Assembly (NCBI RefSeq): GCF_013186535.1
Contig: NZ_JABMCZ010000003.1
Coordinates: forward strand, 1,240,001-1,304,000
DNA from: Nocardia terpenica
GTDB lineage: Bacteria > Actinomycetota > Actinomycetes > Mycobacteriales > Mycobacteriaceae
DNA length: 64,000 bases
Direction: 5' to 3'
This document shows, one piece after another, positions 32,827-41,487 of this stretch; within the stretch, counting starts at the first letter, position 1; every line of letters begins with the position of its first letter. Both the position numbers and the translations under genes were made by a program. The notes beneath the pieces were generated by a model. It saw only the letters and a list, made by a program, of their open reading frames with translations, ran no database searches and had not been told where the DNA came from.

Positions 32827-33932
32827 CCGTGCACCTCGCGGCAGGCCCGGTAGAAATCGGACCAGTCGTCGCGGCCGCGGACCACGGCCTCCAGGTACTC
32901 CGTCCACACCACGCCGTCGGCGACCGGGTCCTTGACCACCGCGCCCAGCACCGCGCCGGCCACATCGGAGGCGCGCAGCACGCCGTCGCCGAAATGGGCC
33001 GACAGCGCCAGGCCATTGGTGATGACCGAGATCGCCTCCGCCGTGGACAGCGTGCCGGACGGGGACTTGAGCTTGGTGCGGCCGTCGGCGGTGATGCCGG
33101 AGCGCAGCTCGCGGAACACCCGCACCACCCGGCGCACCTCCTCGGCGGCCGCGGGCACCGCGGGCAATTCCAGTGCGGCGCCGAGCTGTTCGACGCGGCG
33201 GGTGACGATGGCGACCTCCTCGTCCTCGCTCGCGGGCAGCGGCAGCACCACGGTATTGAAGCGCCGCCGCAGCGCCGAGGACAGCTCGTTGACACCGCGG
33301 TCGCGGTCGTTGGCGGTGGCGATGACGTTGAAGCCCTTGGCCGCCTGCACCTCGGTGCCGAGCTCGGGCACCGGCAGCGTCTTCTCCGACAGCACCGTGA
33401 TCAGCGCGTCCTGCACATCCGACGGGATGCGGGTGAGCTCCTCCACCCGGGCGATCGAGCCCAGCCGCATGGCCGTCATGACCGGCGAGGGCACCAGCGC
33501 GCCCTCGCTCGGGCCCTCGGCGAGCAGCCGCGCGTAGTTCCAGCCGTAGCGGATCGCCTCCTCCGCGGTGCCGGAGGTGCCCTGCACCAGCAGCGTCGAG
33601 GAGCCGCAGACGGCGGCCGAAAGATGTTCCGACACCCAGGTTTTCGCGGTGCCGGGCACGCCGAGCAGCAGCAGGGCGCGATCGGTGGCCAGCGTCGCGA
33701 CGGCGACCTCCATCAGGCGGCGCGGCCCGACGTACTTGGGGCTGATCACGGTGCCGTCGGCGAGGGCGCCGCCGAGCAGATAGGTGACCACCGCCCACGG
33801 CGACAGCCGCCACGACGGCGGGCGGGGGCGGTCGTCGGCCGCGGCGAGGGCGCGCAGCTCGTCGGCGAAGGCTTGTTCGGCGTGCGGACGCAGCAGATCC
33901 AGATCGCCGCGCGGGGTCTCGGTGGTGGTCAC
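32823..33932 (-). CDS. MoxR-family AAA+ ATPase (YehL type)
   Basis: A 369-residue ATPase: Walker A GVPGTAKTW at about residue 92, Walker B region GSIARVEELTRIP (with the acidic pair in VEE), sensor 1 FNVIATANDRDRG, and an arginine-finger region LSSALRRRFNTVVLPLP. MoxR proteins use ATP to remodel partner complexes together with VWA proteins. Its GTG start overlaps the stop of the SWIM gene and its stop overlaps the start of the DUF5682 gene, so all three are coupled. The set matches the YehL subgroup of MoxR operons. Confidence 0.92.
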   Translation of the reverse strand: MTTTETPRGDLDLLRPHAEQAFADELRALAAADDRPRPPSWRLSPWAVVTYLLGGALADGTVISPKYVGPRRLMEVAVATLATDRALLLLGVPGTAKTWVSEHLSAAVCGSSTLLVQGTSGTAEEAIRYGWNYARLLAEGPSEGALVPSPVMTAMRLGSIARVEELTRIPSDVQDALITVLSEKTLPVPELGTEVQAAKGFNVIATANDRDRGVNELSSALRRRFNTVVLPLPASEDEEVAIVTRRVEQLGAALELPAVPAAAEEVRRVVRVFRELRSGITADGRTKLKSPSGTLSTAEAISVITNGLALSAHFGDGVLRASDVAGAVLGAVVKDPVADGVVWTEYLEAVVRGRDDWSDFYRACREVHG

Positions 33933-36838
33933 TGCAGCTCCTCGAGCATCGTGGTGCGTTGGGTCAGATCGTGGGCGAGTTGGTCGAAGGCGTTCTCCCA
34001 GTGCGCATCTCCGCAGCGGCGCGCGGCGACGGACACCGCGGCGACCGCCGAGACCGGGAAGTGCACGGCCGCGGTCCGGAACAGGGTGCGATAGGAGGCG
34101 GGCGACAGTCCGGGCGCGCCCGGGCGGGCCGCCGCCAGCCGGGCCCGGTCGAGCAGCAGCCGGATCAGGTGCTCGGCCAGCGGTCCCGGCCACGGTCGCG
34201 GCACGGCGGGCAGCAGCAGCTCGACCTCGGCCAGCCAGCTGCTGTCCAGCGACCGCAGGTAGCGCACCCGTTCGCCGAGCGGCAGCAGCGCGAACAGCTC
34301 CCGGCGCACGTCCACATCGGCACCGAGTGTCGGTGTGGCGGTGAGCATTTCGAACAGCGCCTGCGCCCATCGGGCGTCCCGCTGGGCGAGCGCGGCCTCG
34401 GCCAGGCCGGTGAACACCGGGCCGAGCATCCAATCGTCCATGCGCACCCCGAAAGTGCCGGTGGCGGTGGCGAAGTGCGTCTCCCAGTACGACAGCGGGG
34501 TGGCGGCGACGACGCGGCGCAACCGTTCGGCATCCACATCGGGCGCGCCGTCGCGGTGGTAGGCCGTGCTGGGGAACCGGTCGCCGACGCCGTCGCGCCG
34601 GGCCGCGGCGCCCAGCGCCGGTGGCAGCTCGGCCGTGAGGCGGTCGCCGCGCAGCAGCAGCCACTGTTCGGCGCGCTGCCGCATGCGCGCGGCGAACGCC
34701 GAGTCGGGCAGGCGCGCCAGCAGATCGGCCGCGGTACGGCGCACATCGGCGCGGCCGTCGTCGAGGGCCGACTCCAGCAGCGGCTCGTCGTCGCCGGACA
34801 GGCCGTCGGCGAGGACGGAGAGCAATTCCGCACGCGCGGAACCGGATTCGGCGCGCCAGCCGTCGGACAGGGCGGTGTAGGCGGCGCGCGGGTCGCGCTC
34901 GCGCAGCGCGGCCAGCCAGTCGCGGCGCTCGGCGGGGCGGCCGTGCGACCACACGCCGGGATCGTCGGGGCGGGCGCGCAGCAGGTTTCGCCACTGCGGA
35001 TTGTGCTCGGCCAGCCAGCGCCCGCGCGTACCGGCCAGGTCTAGCAGCGAGTCACGCAGGGGCGCACGGGTTTTCGCCTGCTCCAGCAGCAGGCTGCACA
35101 GCGCGTCGGGGGCGCGATAGCCGTGCGGCGCGGCGATCTCGAACCACTCGGGCAGGAACGGCGAGCCCTGCTCCAGTAGCCGGGCCAGCCGCGTGGCCGC
35201 CGCCGCGGGCAGCGGCGGGCGGTCGTCGTCGGCGGCCGGAGCCGCCGGCGGCGCGACGGTCGTCGCCAGCCCGCCGCGCTCGAAAGTCTCTGCCAGAGCG
35301 GCTGTTTCGAGCAGGACGAGGGCCGGGTCGCCGGTCAGCCGCGCGGTCGCGGCGGCGACCGGGCCGGGCAGCCGGTCCGGGCTCGGGGCCCGGCGCGCGG
35401 TGCCGAGCAGGGCCGCCGCGGTGAGTTCGGTGGTCGCCGCGGTCGTCGCGGCCCCGACCGGTTCGGACACTATCTGGGTGATATTTCCGGCGGTGAGGGC
35501 CGAGATCGGCACCAGCCCGTCCGCGGTCCATTCGCCGAGGACGGTGAGCGGATGCCCGCCGGACAGGCCGAACAGCCGCCAGGGCGGGTCCGCCAGCCGC
35601 ACCAGCGGGAGTGCGGTGCCGTCGAGTTCGCGCACGTACCAGCGGTCTTCGGCGACGACTGGCACCACCTCGGCGAGCAGCATCGGCCAGGCGCGCAGCC
35701 AGGGATCGGCCCCCAGGGCGCGGGCGTGGTCGGTCAGCGCCGCCGCGATACTGCCGGGGATCGGTGCGCCGGTATCGGTATGTGTCGCATCGGTACCGGT
35801 CGGCGATGCCGCGGAGACCGGCACGGTCGTGAACGGTGTCGGGACGTCGTATCGCGCTCCCCACAGTGCCCGCAGCGGTGCGGCACCCGGGTAGAAGTGC
35901 AGGTCGGCCTCGACCATTGCGCCCGGTACCGGCATGTCGCCCGGAAAGCTCGGCGCGCCGAAGGAGTGGTCGACGATCACCGCCCAGCGTCCGCAATCGC
36001 GGCCGCGCAACCAGACTCGGCGCGTGTACAGCCGCTCCTCGTCGGTGATCCGATGGCCGAGAACCATCCAGCGATCTCGGACCGGGGGCTGCTCGCGCAC
36101 CGCCTCCGCCGCGGTCGGATAGCCGATGTGGGTGCGCACGCTGGCGGCCAGGGCGGGCTCGAGCTCGTCGAGGCGGCGGTGCGCCGCGGCGAGCAGATGC
36201 AGCCGGGCGTAGTCGCGCAGCAGCAGCGCGGGCCAGTCCTCGCGGGTCGCCACCGTGCGGGGCAGCTGCCGCAGCGCGGCCGCCACGCCCGGGGCCTGCG
36301 CGTCGACCATGCGGGCGGCGACGGCCTCGAATGCCGCGAACGACCGATCGGCCTGCGCCAGCCCGGTGCGCACCTGATCGCCCAGCCACACGTCCAGATC
36401 GGCGAGCCCGGCGCTCACCCGGCCGTGCCGCTGCTCGCGGGTGGTGGCCTTGGCGCCGCGCGGTGCCGGATCGGGTTTCGCGGCCCGCGCCCGCCGCGTG
36501 CCGATCCAGTCGGCCGCGAAATCGGCGAGCCCGGCGGCCTCCGGGACCATGCCCTCGGACCAGGCCAGCAGCAGCGCCAGCGCGTGCTTGCAGGGAAATT
36601 TCCGGCTCGGGCACGTGCACTTGTACGCCGGGCCGTCGAGATCGATGATGGTCTGATACGGCTTGGCCCCGCTGCCGCGGCACAGCCCCCACAGCGCCTC
36701 GGCATGCCGACCGGTGCCGCTCCAGCGCCCGTGCAGCTTCCGTGCCGCCGCCAACGAGGCCGCATCCGGCGCCAGCGCCGCAACCTGCTCCGCGGTCCAC
36801 ACCGCAGTACCCACCCCCGCCTGAGACGTTGTCACCAC
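33929..36838 (-). CDS. SWIM zinc finger - DUF5691 fusion protein (YehQ-like)
   Basis: The single open frame encodes 969 residues. Near residue 70, YKCTCPSRKFPCKHALAL is a SWIM zinc finger (CxCxnCxH). After about residue 450, TELTAAALLGTARRAPS looks like the start of a DUF5691 domain, which extends to the end as HEAT-like helices. The two parts are usually neighbouring genes in actinobacterial MoxR operons; here they are joined. The GTG at 36838 follows GAAGGGGG. It is the first gene of the operon SWIM-DUF5691, MoxR, DUF5682, VWA. Confidence 0.85.
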   Translation of the reverse strand: MVTTSQAGVGTAVWTAEQVAALAPDAASLAAARKLHGRWSGTGRHAEALWGLCRGSGAKPYQTIIDLDGPAYKCTCPSRKFPCKHALALLLAWSEGMVPEAAGLADFAADWIGTRRARAAKPDPAPRGAKATTREQRHGRVSAGLADLDVWLGDQVRTGLAQADRSFAAFEAVAARMVDAQAPGVAAALRQLPRTVATREDWPALLLRDYARLHLLAAAHRRLDELEPALAASVRTHIGYPTAAEAVREQPPVRDRWMVLGHRITDEERLYTRRVWLRGRDCGRWAVIVDHSFGAPSFPGDMPVPGAMVEADLHFYPGAAPLRALWGARYDVPTPFTTVPVSAASPTGTDATHTDTGAPIPGSIAAALTDHARALGADPWLRAWPMLLAEVVPVVAEDRWYVRELDGTALPLVRLADPPWRLFGLSGGHPLTVLGEWTADGLVPISALTAGNITQIVSEPVGAATTAATTELTAAALLGTARRAPSPDRLPGPVAAATARLTGDPALVLLETAALAETFERGGLATTVAPPAAPAADDDRPPLPAAAATRLARLLEQGSPFLPEWFEIAAPHGYRAPDALCSLLLEQAKTRAPLRDSLLDLAGTRGRWLAEHNPQWRNLLRARPDDPGVWSHGRPAERRDWLAALRERDPRAAYTALSDGWRAESGSARAELLSVLADGLSGDDEPLLESALDDGRADVRRTAADLLARLPDSAFAARMRQRAEQWLLLRGDRLTAELPPALGAAARRDGVGDRFPSTAYHRDGAPDVDAERLRRVVAATPLSYWETHFATATGTFGVRMDDWMLGPVFTGLAEAALAQRDARWAQALFEMLTATPTLGADVDVRRELFALLPLGERVRYLRSLDSSWLAEVELLLPAVPRPWPGPLAEHLIRLLLDRARLAAARPGAPGLSPASYRTLFRTAAVHFPVSAVAAVSVAARRCGDAHWENAFDQLAHDLTQRTTMLEELQ

Positions 36839-37014
36839 CCAACCCCCTTCACTCGACTGCCCGGAGTTCTACCCCAGCCCACCGACAAGAATTCCCCTCA
36901 CTCGTGTCGCCGCCACCGGTCCGGACAGTACGCCGCTCTCTCGCCCTGAATGCCGGAGACCGAACCTCGTCCCGCCGTTCCGATGAACCCGAGAGTCGCG
37001 GATAGGTTGCGTGA
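36839..37014. other. Upstream region of the MoxR operon
   Basis: This stretch should hold the promoter of the SWIM-DUF5691 gene. I see no confident -10/-35 pair and no coding sequence. The large repeat array begins right after it. Confidence 0.4.
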
Positions 37015-37480
37015 TCCCGGCCAAAAGCACGCCGGGATCACGGGAGGTGCACGCCGGGGTGACGAGAGGTGCACGCCGGGGTGACGAGAGGTGCACGCCG
37101 GGGTGACGAGAGGTGCACGCCGGGGTGACGAGAGGTGCACGCCGGGATTACGGGAGGTGCACGCCGGGGTGACGAGTGGTGCCTGTTGGGGTGACGAGTG
37201 GTGCCTGTTGGGGTGACGAGTGGTGCCTGTCGGGATGACGAGTGGTGCCTGTCGGGATGGCGCGAGGTGTCTGCGGGAGTGGCGAAGTGCTCAGCGGTGA
37301 TGGCGGGGAGTGCCCGCTGGTTAACGAATGTGTCTGCGGGATAGCGGGAAATGCTCACTGGGATAACGAGAAGTACTCGCCGGGAGGGGGAGTGTGCTGG
37401 GGCGGCGGAGAATCGCATGCCGGGTGGGGGCGGGTGGGGCACACTGTCGTCCCGGCAGGCTTTCGGCTGGGGTCGCTGGG
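37015..37480. repeat. Large 22-bp tandem array flanked by palindromic repeat arms
   Basis: An arm, GATCCCGGCCAAAAGCACGC, opens the region. From 37027 a unit with core GTGACGAGAGGTGCACGCC repeats every 22 bases. The first seven or so units are almost identical; later ones decay (GTGACGAGTGGTGCCTGT, then looser versions) over about twenty units. A degraded opposite arm, CCCGGCAGGCTTTCGGCTGG, closes it near 37450-37470. Nothing in it looks coding. It separates the divergent MoxR operon and zinc-hook ATPase gene. Confidence 0.9.
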
Positions 37481-37777
37481 GGGTAGCGAGTGAATCTTGA
37501 TGTCTCCGAATGTGATTGCGCTTAGCAACTACCCTTGTCTTGCGGTAGGAACTCTGGCATCCTGACCTGTTCGGTTGATCCGAGCCACCCGAGATTTGGG
37601 TGAAACCCGTAGAACTGCCCGGCCGGGACGGCCGAGGGGTGGGCATCGGGCGGATCACACCGTGTCGATGGCCATGCGTCCCAGCCGGGCCGGTTCGTTC
37701 GGATCTTGTGCGGCAGGCACGCATTCGCGGTCGATGCGGTAGCGTTCGGCACCGTAGTCGAGCGCAGAGGAGTCGCA
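37481..37777. other. Upstream region of the zinc-hook ATPase gene
   Basis: About 300 bases lie between the repeat array and the ATPase start. The frame is open from 37706, but a TTG at 37778 with AGAGGAG five bases upstream is the better start. I see no certain promoter hexamers. Confidence 0.45.
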
Positions 37778-40195
37778 TTGCCGGAAGGGCCGGAGGACCC
37801 CGCACCGAGACTGGCCGAGCTCGTCTCGCGTCGTCTCGATTCCGACCCGTCGGTTACTCCCGAGGTTGCGCGGGCGGTGCTGGAGGCCCTCGGCGCCGGG
37901 CCGGACGGCACCTTCTCCGACCCCGGCTACACCGGAATCTTCCTGCGCGCCATCCGGGTTCGCGGGTTCCGCGGCATCGGCCGGGAGGCGGTGCTGACGC
38001 TGAATCCCGGCCCGGGGCTCACCCTCGTGGTGGGCCGCAACGGTTCCGGCAAATCCAGCTTCGCCGAGGCCGCCGAACTGGCGCTCACCGGAGTGAACCA
38101 GCGCTGGGAGGGGCGCTCCGGAGTATGGCGCGAGGGCTGGCGAAACCTGCACGAGGGCAGCGAATCTCGCATCGAGGTCGACCTGGCCGCCGCCGGTCCC
38201 GACCCCACCTTCACCGTCGTGCGCGAATGGCCCGCCGACGCCGACCTGACCGGCGGTGCGTGGCTGATGCGGCGAAAAGACAAGCCGCCCACCGACTTCT
38301 GCTTCCGCGACTGGGCTCGCTCGCTCGAACTGTACCGGCCCTTCCTGTCCTACAGCGAACTCGGCGCGCTCGTCGACGGCCGCCCCTCCGACCTGTTCGA
38401 CGCCCTGCACCAGCTGCTCGGGCTCGACGACCTCACCGCCGCGCAGGAGCGCACCCGGATGCGCCGGCTCGAATTGGAGCGCGCCGCACGGCAATCCCGC
38501 GACGAGCGGCAGGCGCTGCTGGCCGCGCTGACCACTGTGGCCGACGAGCGCGCCGTCCGGGTCGCCCAGCTGCTGCGCACCGCGGAACCGGACCTGCGGA
38601 CCATTGCCCGCGAGGTCGCCGGGGCGCGGCACGATCCCACCGGAGCGGCCGCGCTGCAGGCGATCCTGCGCCTGGACCTGCCCGAGCCCGTCGAGGTGGA
38701 GGCCGCCGCCGAGCGCGTCGAACGGTGCGCCGCCGACCTGGCCGCGCACGCCACCGGCGACTCCGAGGCCGAACTGCGGGTGCTGGACCTGCTGCGCCGC
38801 GCCCGCGCCCACGTCGCGGTCGGCGGCGCGTGCGCCTGCCCGGTGTGCGGGCAGGGCGTCCTGGATCCGGCGTGGCAGCGCGACACCGACGCCGAGATCG
38901 CCCGTCTCACCGACCGGGCCGCCGCCCTCACCACCGCCCGGATCGCGCTGCGGCAGGCGGTGGAGGGTGCCCTCGCCCTCGTGAAACCCGTTCCGGTGGA
39001 ACTGAATCCGCCCGCGCCGCAGGCCCCCAACATCGATACCGGCCCCGCGCTGCGCACCTGGTCGGCGTGGGCCGCGCTGGCCGAGACCGACTATCGCGAC
39101 GACCTGCCCGAGCGCCTGCGGGTCGCGCACGCCGACGCCGCGCGCGGCCTGGACACGCTGCGCCGCGCCGCGCGCAAGGAACTGGACCGGCTCGACGCGG
39201 TGTGGACCCCGCTGGTGCCGCGCATCGCCGCCTGGCTGCAGGAGGCCACCGCCGTCGCCGCCGCCGAGCCCGAACTGCGCACCGTGCGCCGCGCCGAGGA
39301 CTGGCTCAAGTCCGCCGCCGCCGGACTGCGCGATCAGCGCATGGTCCCGCTGGCCGACCACGCCCGCCGGATCTGGCGCGGGCTGCGCCAGCAGAGCAAT
39401 GTCGATCTGGGCGCGATTCGCCTGCAGGGCAACGCCGGAGCCACCCGCAAGGTGCAGCTGGACGTCACCGTCGACGAGACCGGCGGCACCGCCCTGGGCG
39501 TGATGAGCCAGGGCGAACTGCACGCGCTCGGGCTGGCCCTGTTCCTGCCGCGCGCCACCATTCCCGAGAGCCCGTTCGGCTTCGTGGTGATCGATGATCC
39601 GGTGCAGGCGATGGATCCGGCGAAGGTCGACGGCCTGGCCCGGGTGCTGGCCGCCGCGGCGCGCAGCGGTCGGCAGGTGGTGGTGTTCACCCACGACGAG
39701 CGTTTGGCCGAGGCGGTGCGCCGATTGCGCCTGGACGCCACCGTGCTCGACGTGCAGCGGCGGGAGCGGTCCACGGTCGAGGTCCGCGTCGCCGAGGATC
39801 CGGTGCGCCGCTACCTCAGCGACGCCAACGCGCTGCTGCGGACCAGGCAGCTGCCCCGCGCGATCGCCGCCGAACTCGTGATCACCTGCTGCCGTTCGGC
39901 GATCGAGGCCGCCGCCCTGGCCCGCGCCCGGCGCTCCCTGCTGGAGGCGGGCGTCGACCACCGCGAGGTGCAGCGCCGCGTCGAGAACGCCCGCACCACC
40001 TGGGAGAAGGTGTCGCTGGCCGTGCTCGGCGACCCCGACCGGGTGGACGACCTCAACGATCTGCTGGACCGCGACACCCCGTGGGCGCGTGCGGTGCTGC
40101 GCGATGCCGCCGCGGGCGCGCACATCCGCATCGACCGCAGCGGCAGCCAATTGATTTCCGGCACAAGAAGGCTCGTCAAGTGGCTGAATCCGTGA
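37778..40195 (+). CDS. SMC/RecF-like AAA ATPase with zinc-hook motif
   Basis: Translation from TTG 37778 (AGAGGAG upstream) gives 805 residues. Residues 54-100 hold a RecF/Rad50-like start (RAIRVRGFRGIGREAVL, then Walker A GRNGSGKSS at 86-94). Helices lead to a central CxCPVC (352-357) that resembles a Rad50 zinc hook with short coiled coils. SQGELHALGLALFLPRA is the ABC signature region, FVVIDDPVQAMD Walker B (near 604) and VVVFTHDERLAE the switch His. A further 130-residue C-terminal domain has no recognised match. It is coupled to a small protein gene, as in two-gene defence modules. The target is probably DNA. Confidence 0.85.
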   Translation: MPEGPEDPAPRLAELVSRRLDSDPSVTPEVARAVLEALGAGPDGTFSDPGYTGIFLRAIRVRGFRGIGREAVLTLNPGPGLTLVVGRNGSGKSSFAEAAELALTGVNQRWEGRSGVWREGWRNLHEGSESRIEVDLAAAGPDPTFTVVREWPADADLTGGAWLMRRKDKPPTDFCFRDWARSLELYRPFLSYSELGALVDGRPSDLFDALHQLLGLDDLTAAQERTRMRRLELERAARQSRDERQALLAALTTVADERAVRVAQLLRTAEPDLRTIAREVAGARHDPTGAAALQAILRLDLPEPVEVEAAAERVERCAADLAAHATGDSEAELRVLDLLRRARAHVAVGGACACPVCGQGVLDPAWQRDTDAEIARLTDRAAALTTARIALRQAVEGALALVKPVPVELNPPAPQAPNIDTGPALRTWSAWAALAETDYRDDLPERLRVAHADAARGLDTLRRAARKELDRLDAVWTPLVPRIAAWLQEATAVAAAEPELRTVRRAEDWLKSAAAGLRDQRMVPLADHARRIWRGLRQQSNVDLGAIRLQGNAGATRKVQLDVTVDETGGTALGVMSQGELHALGLALFLPRATIPESPFGFVVIDDPVQAMDPAKVDGLARVLAAAARSGRQVVVFTHDERLAEAVRRLRLDATVLDVQRRERSTVEVRVAEDPVRRYLSDANALLRTRQLPRAIAAELVITCCRSAIEAAALARARRSLLEAGVDHREVQRRVENARTTWEKVSLAVLGDPDRVDDLNDLLDRDTPWARAVLRDAAAGAHIRIDRSGSQLISGTRRLVKWLNP

Positions 40196-40602
40196 CGCCG
40201 ACCGTCGCGGAGCGGCTGGCCGCGGCCGACGAACTGCTGCGCGGCACCGTCAGCGACGCCGGTGGGCTGTGGTCGCGCGCGACGGTGTGGATTCTGCGCA
40301 TCACCCTGGAGCAGGCGATCGACCAGCTGTGGTGGCGGGCGGCGCCCGCGCTGGCGCGGTGCAGCATGCGGGCGCAGCTGCTGGCGCTGGACGCCTACGC
40401 GGGCCCGGCGGTCGGCGCCCGCATCGCCGCGCTGTGGGCGACGCTGTCGCGGGCCGGACACCATCACGATTACGAACTGGCGCCCACGGTGATCGAGCTG
40501 CGCGGGTGGTACGACGAGACCGCCCTGCTCGCCGACGAGCTGGCACACATCGGGCAATCCGGCCCCGACGGCAGCGGAACGGTACGGACCGTACGGTCGT
40601 AA
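40180..40602 (+). CDS. Small all-alpha protein partner of the ATPase (HEPN-like?)
   Basis: The GTG start lies 16 bases inside the ATPase gene, behind AAGAAGG. The 140 residues are nearly all helical: ERLAAADELLRGTVSD, RATVWILRITLEQAIDQLWW, RAQLLALDAYAGPAVGARIA. LSRAGHHHDYELAP contains R91-x4-H96, the spacing of the RX4-6H motif of HEPN ribonucleases. That match is short and may be coincidental. If it is HEPN-like, the pair would be an ATPase sensor with a nuclease effector. No family is recognised with certainty. Confidence 0.65.
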   Translation: MAESVTPTVAERLAAADELLRGTVSDAGGLWSRATVWILRITLEQAIDQLWWRAAPALARCSMRAQLLALDAYAGPAVGARIAALWATLSRAGHHHDYELAPTVIELRGWYDETALLADELAHIGQSGPDGSGTVRTVRS

Positions 40603-40773
40603 TCGACGGTATCGTCCGGCTTTTCGGGCCGCTTCGATCGAAATACGGTATCGAGAAGGCAAATTCGCCGCTATCGGAGTCGCGGGCTCGGTACGGTCTG
40701 GGTGCCGCGCGGTGCGCGGCGGTATGCGGTCGTCGCTCGTCGTGTCCCCCCACACCGATGAAGGAGCTGCACC
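40603..40773. other. Leader region of the 35-residue peptide gene
   Basis: AT-richer than its surroundings in the first 80 bases. It may carry the promoter for the peptide gene. No clear -10 hexamer could be singled out. Confidence 0.35.
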
Positions 40774-40881
40774 ATGGACAATCTCCTGAACACGCTGAAC
40801 GTGCTCAATACCGGTTCGGCCCTGGTGGCCAACGGCACTTCGGCACTGCTCAACATCATCACCCTCATGCGCCTGTTCTGA
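40774..40881 (+). CDS. 35-residue hydrophobic peptide
   Basis: MDNLLNTLNVLNTGSALVAN opens the peptide, which ends LLNIITLMRLF. AAGGAG with a seven-base spacer precedes the ATG, one of the best ribosome binding sites in the window. The sequence is Asn/Leu-rich with repeated LN pairs, an amphipathic or membrane-associating helix. Type I toxin-like, membrane-regulatory or secreted peptides are possible; nothing identifies which. It sits alone between the ATPase pair and the YchJ-like gene. Confidence 0.6.
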   Translation: MDNLLNTLNVLNTGSALVANGTSALLNIITLMRLF

Positions 40882-40936
40882 CCGAAGCGCTCCGGGCGGT
40901 CCGTCGCGGCCCGCCCGGGCGGCAGCGGGCATCACG

Positions 40937-40942
40937 GATAAT
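40937..40942 (+). promoter_or_regulatory. -10 element GATAAT of a leaderless promoter
   Basis: GATAAT is followed by six bases and the ATG of the YchJ-family gene, the same spacing as at 12461. Confidence 0.5.
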
Positions 40943-40948
40943 CTCCGA

Positions 40949-41353
40949 ATGCGCAGCGACCATCCCGCCGAGACCGATCCGTGCCCGTGCCGCAGCGGCG
41001 AGGAGTTCGCCCGCTGCTGCGCCCCGCGCCTGAACGGCACCGGCCCGGCCCCGACCGCGGAGTCGCTGATGCGGTCCCGCTACACCGCATTCGCCCTCGG
41101 CGACACCGACTATCTGCTGCGGTCCTGGCATCCCCGCACCCGGCCGCGGCGGCTCGCCCTCGATCCCGGGCAGCGCTGGCTGTTCCTCGAGATCGTCCGC
41201 ACCGAGCGCGGCGGCCCCTTCGACGACACCGGGTCCGTCGAGTTCCGCGCCCACTACCGTCACGACGGCCGTCGCGGCCAACTGCACGAGTGCAGCAAGT
41301 TTGCTCGGGTTGGCGGCGAGTGGCTTTACGTGGACGGCGAAATCGAGCCCTGA
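40949..41353 (+). CDS. YchJ-family SEC-C motif protein
   Basis: This 134-residue protein starts with a zinc-binding SEC-C motif, CPCRSGEEFARCC. The YchJ domain follows (MRSRYTAFALGDTDYLLRSW, FRAHYRHDGRRGQLHE, WLYVDGEI), an NTF2-like fold. The role of the family is unknown. The SEC-C motif is shared with SecA, where it binds SecB or ribosomes. No Shine-Dalgarno sequence is present; the -10 box directly upstream suggests leaderless translation. Confidence 0.9.
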   Translation: MRSDHPAETDPCPCRSGEEFARCCAPRLNGTGPAPTAESLMRSRYTAFALGDTDYLLRSWHPRTRPRRLALDPGQRWLFLEIVRTERGGPFDDTGSVEFRAHYRHDGRRGQLHECSKFARVGGEWLYVDGEIEP

Positions 41354-41361
41354 CCGCCGCG

Positions 41362-41375
41362 GTGACGCTGATCAC
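41362..41375. promoter_or_regulatory. CRP/GlxR-like half-palindrome GTGA-N6-TCAC
   Basis: GTGACGCTGATCAC matches the core of the cAMP-receptor (Rv3676/GlxR) site. It lies just after the YchJ stop and about 125 bases before the SelW-like gene. About one such eight-base match is expected by chance in a window of this size, so support is modest. Confidence 0.3.
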
Positions 41376-41487
41376 AATGGTTGCAGCCGGGAAGATGGCC
41401 TCATACCGTTTCCTGAAGAAGTTTATTTCGAAAGTAACGGAAGGTTTGCCAACCTGTTTGTAAAGCGCATGCTCCGCTCCCTCCCCG

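Noticed and set aside
30166..33813. A single 1215-residue protein spanning the DUF5682 gene and the MoxR region
   Set aside because: The extra N-terminal third lies antisense-free but in the wrong frame of the MoxR gene and is Arg/Gly/Ala-rich without motifs. The ATG at 32826 overlaps the MoxR stop and starts at the DUF5682 signature.
32823..34994. A 723-residue form of the MoxR protein
   Set aside because: The upstream part is a wrong-frame reading of the SWIM-DUF5691 gene; the GTG at 33932 overlaps the true upstream stop and yields a normal MoxR length.
36869..37805. Proteins encoded by the 22-bp array (Ser/Arg/Pro/His repeat frames)
   Set aside because: Long frames arise because a 22-base repeat cycles through all frames without stops; there is no start signal and the array decays without regard to frame.
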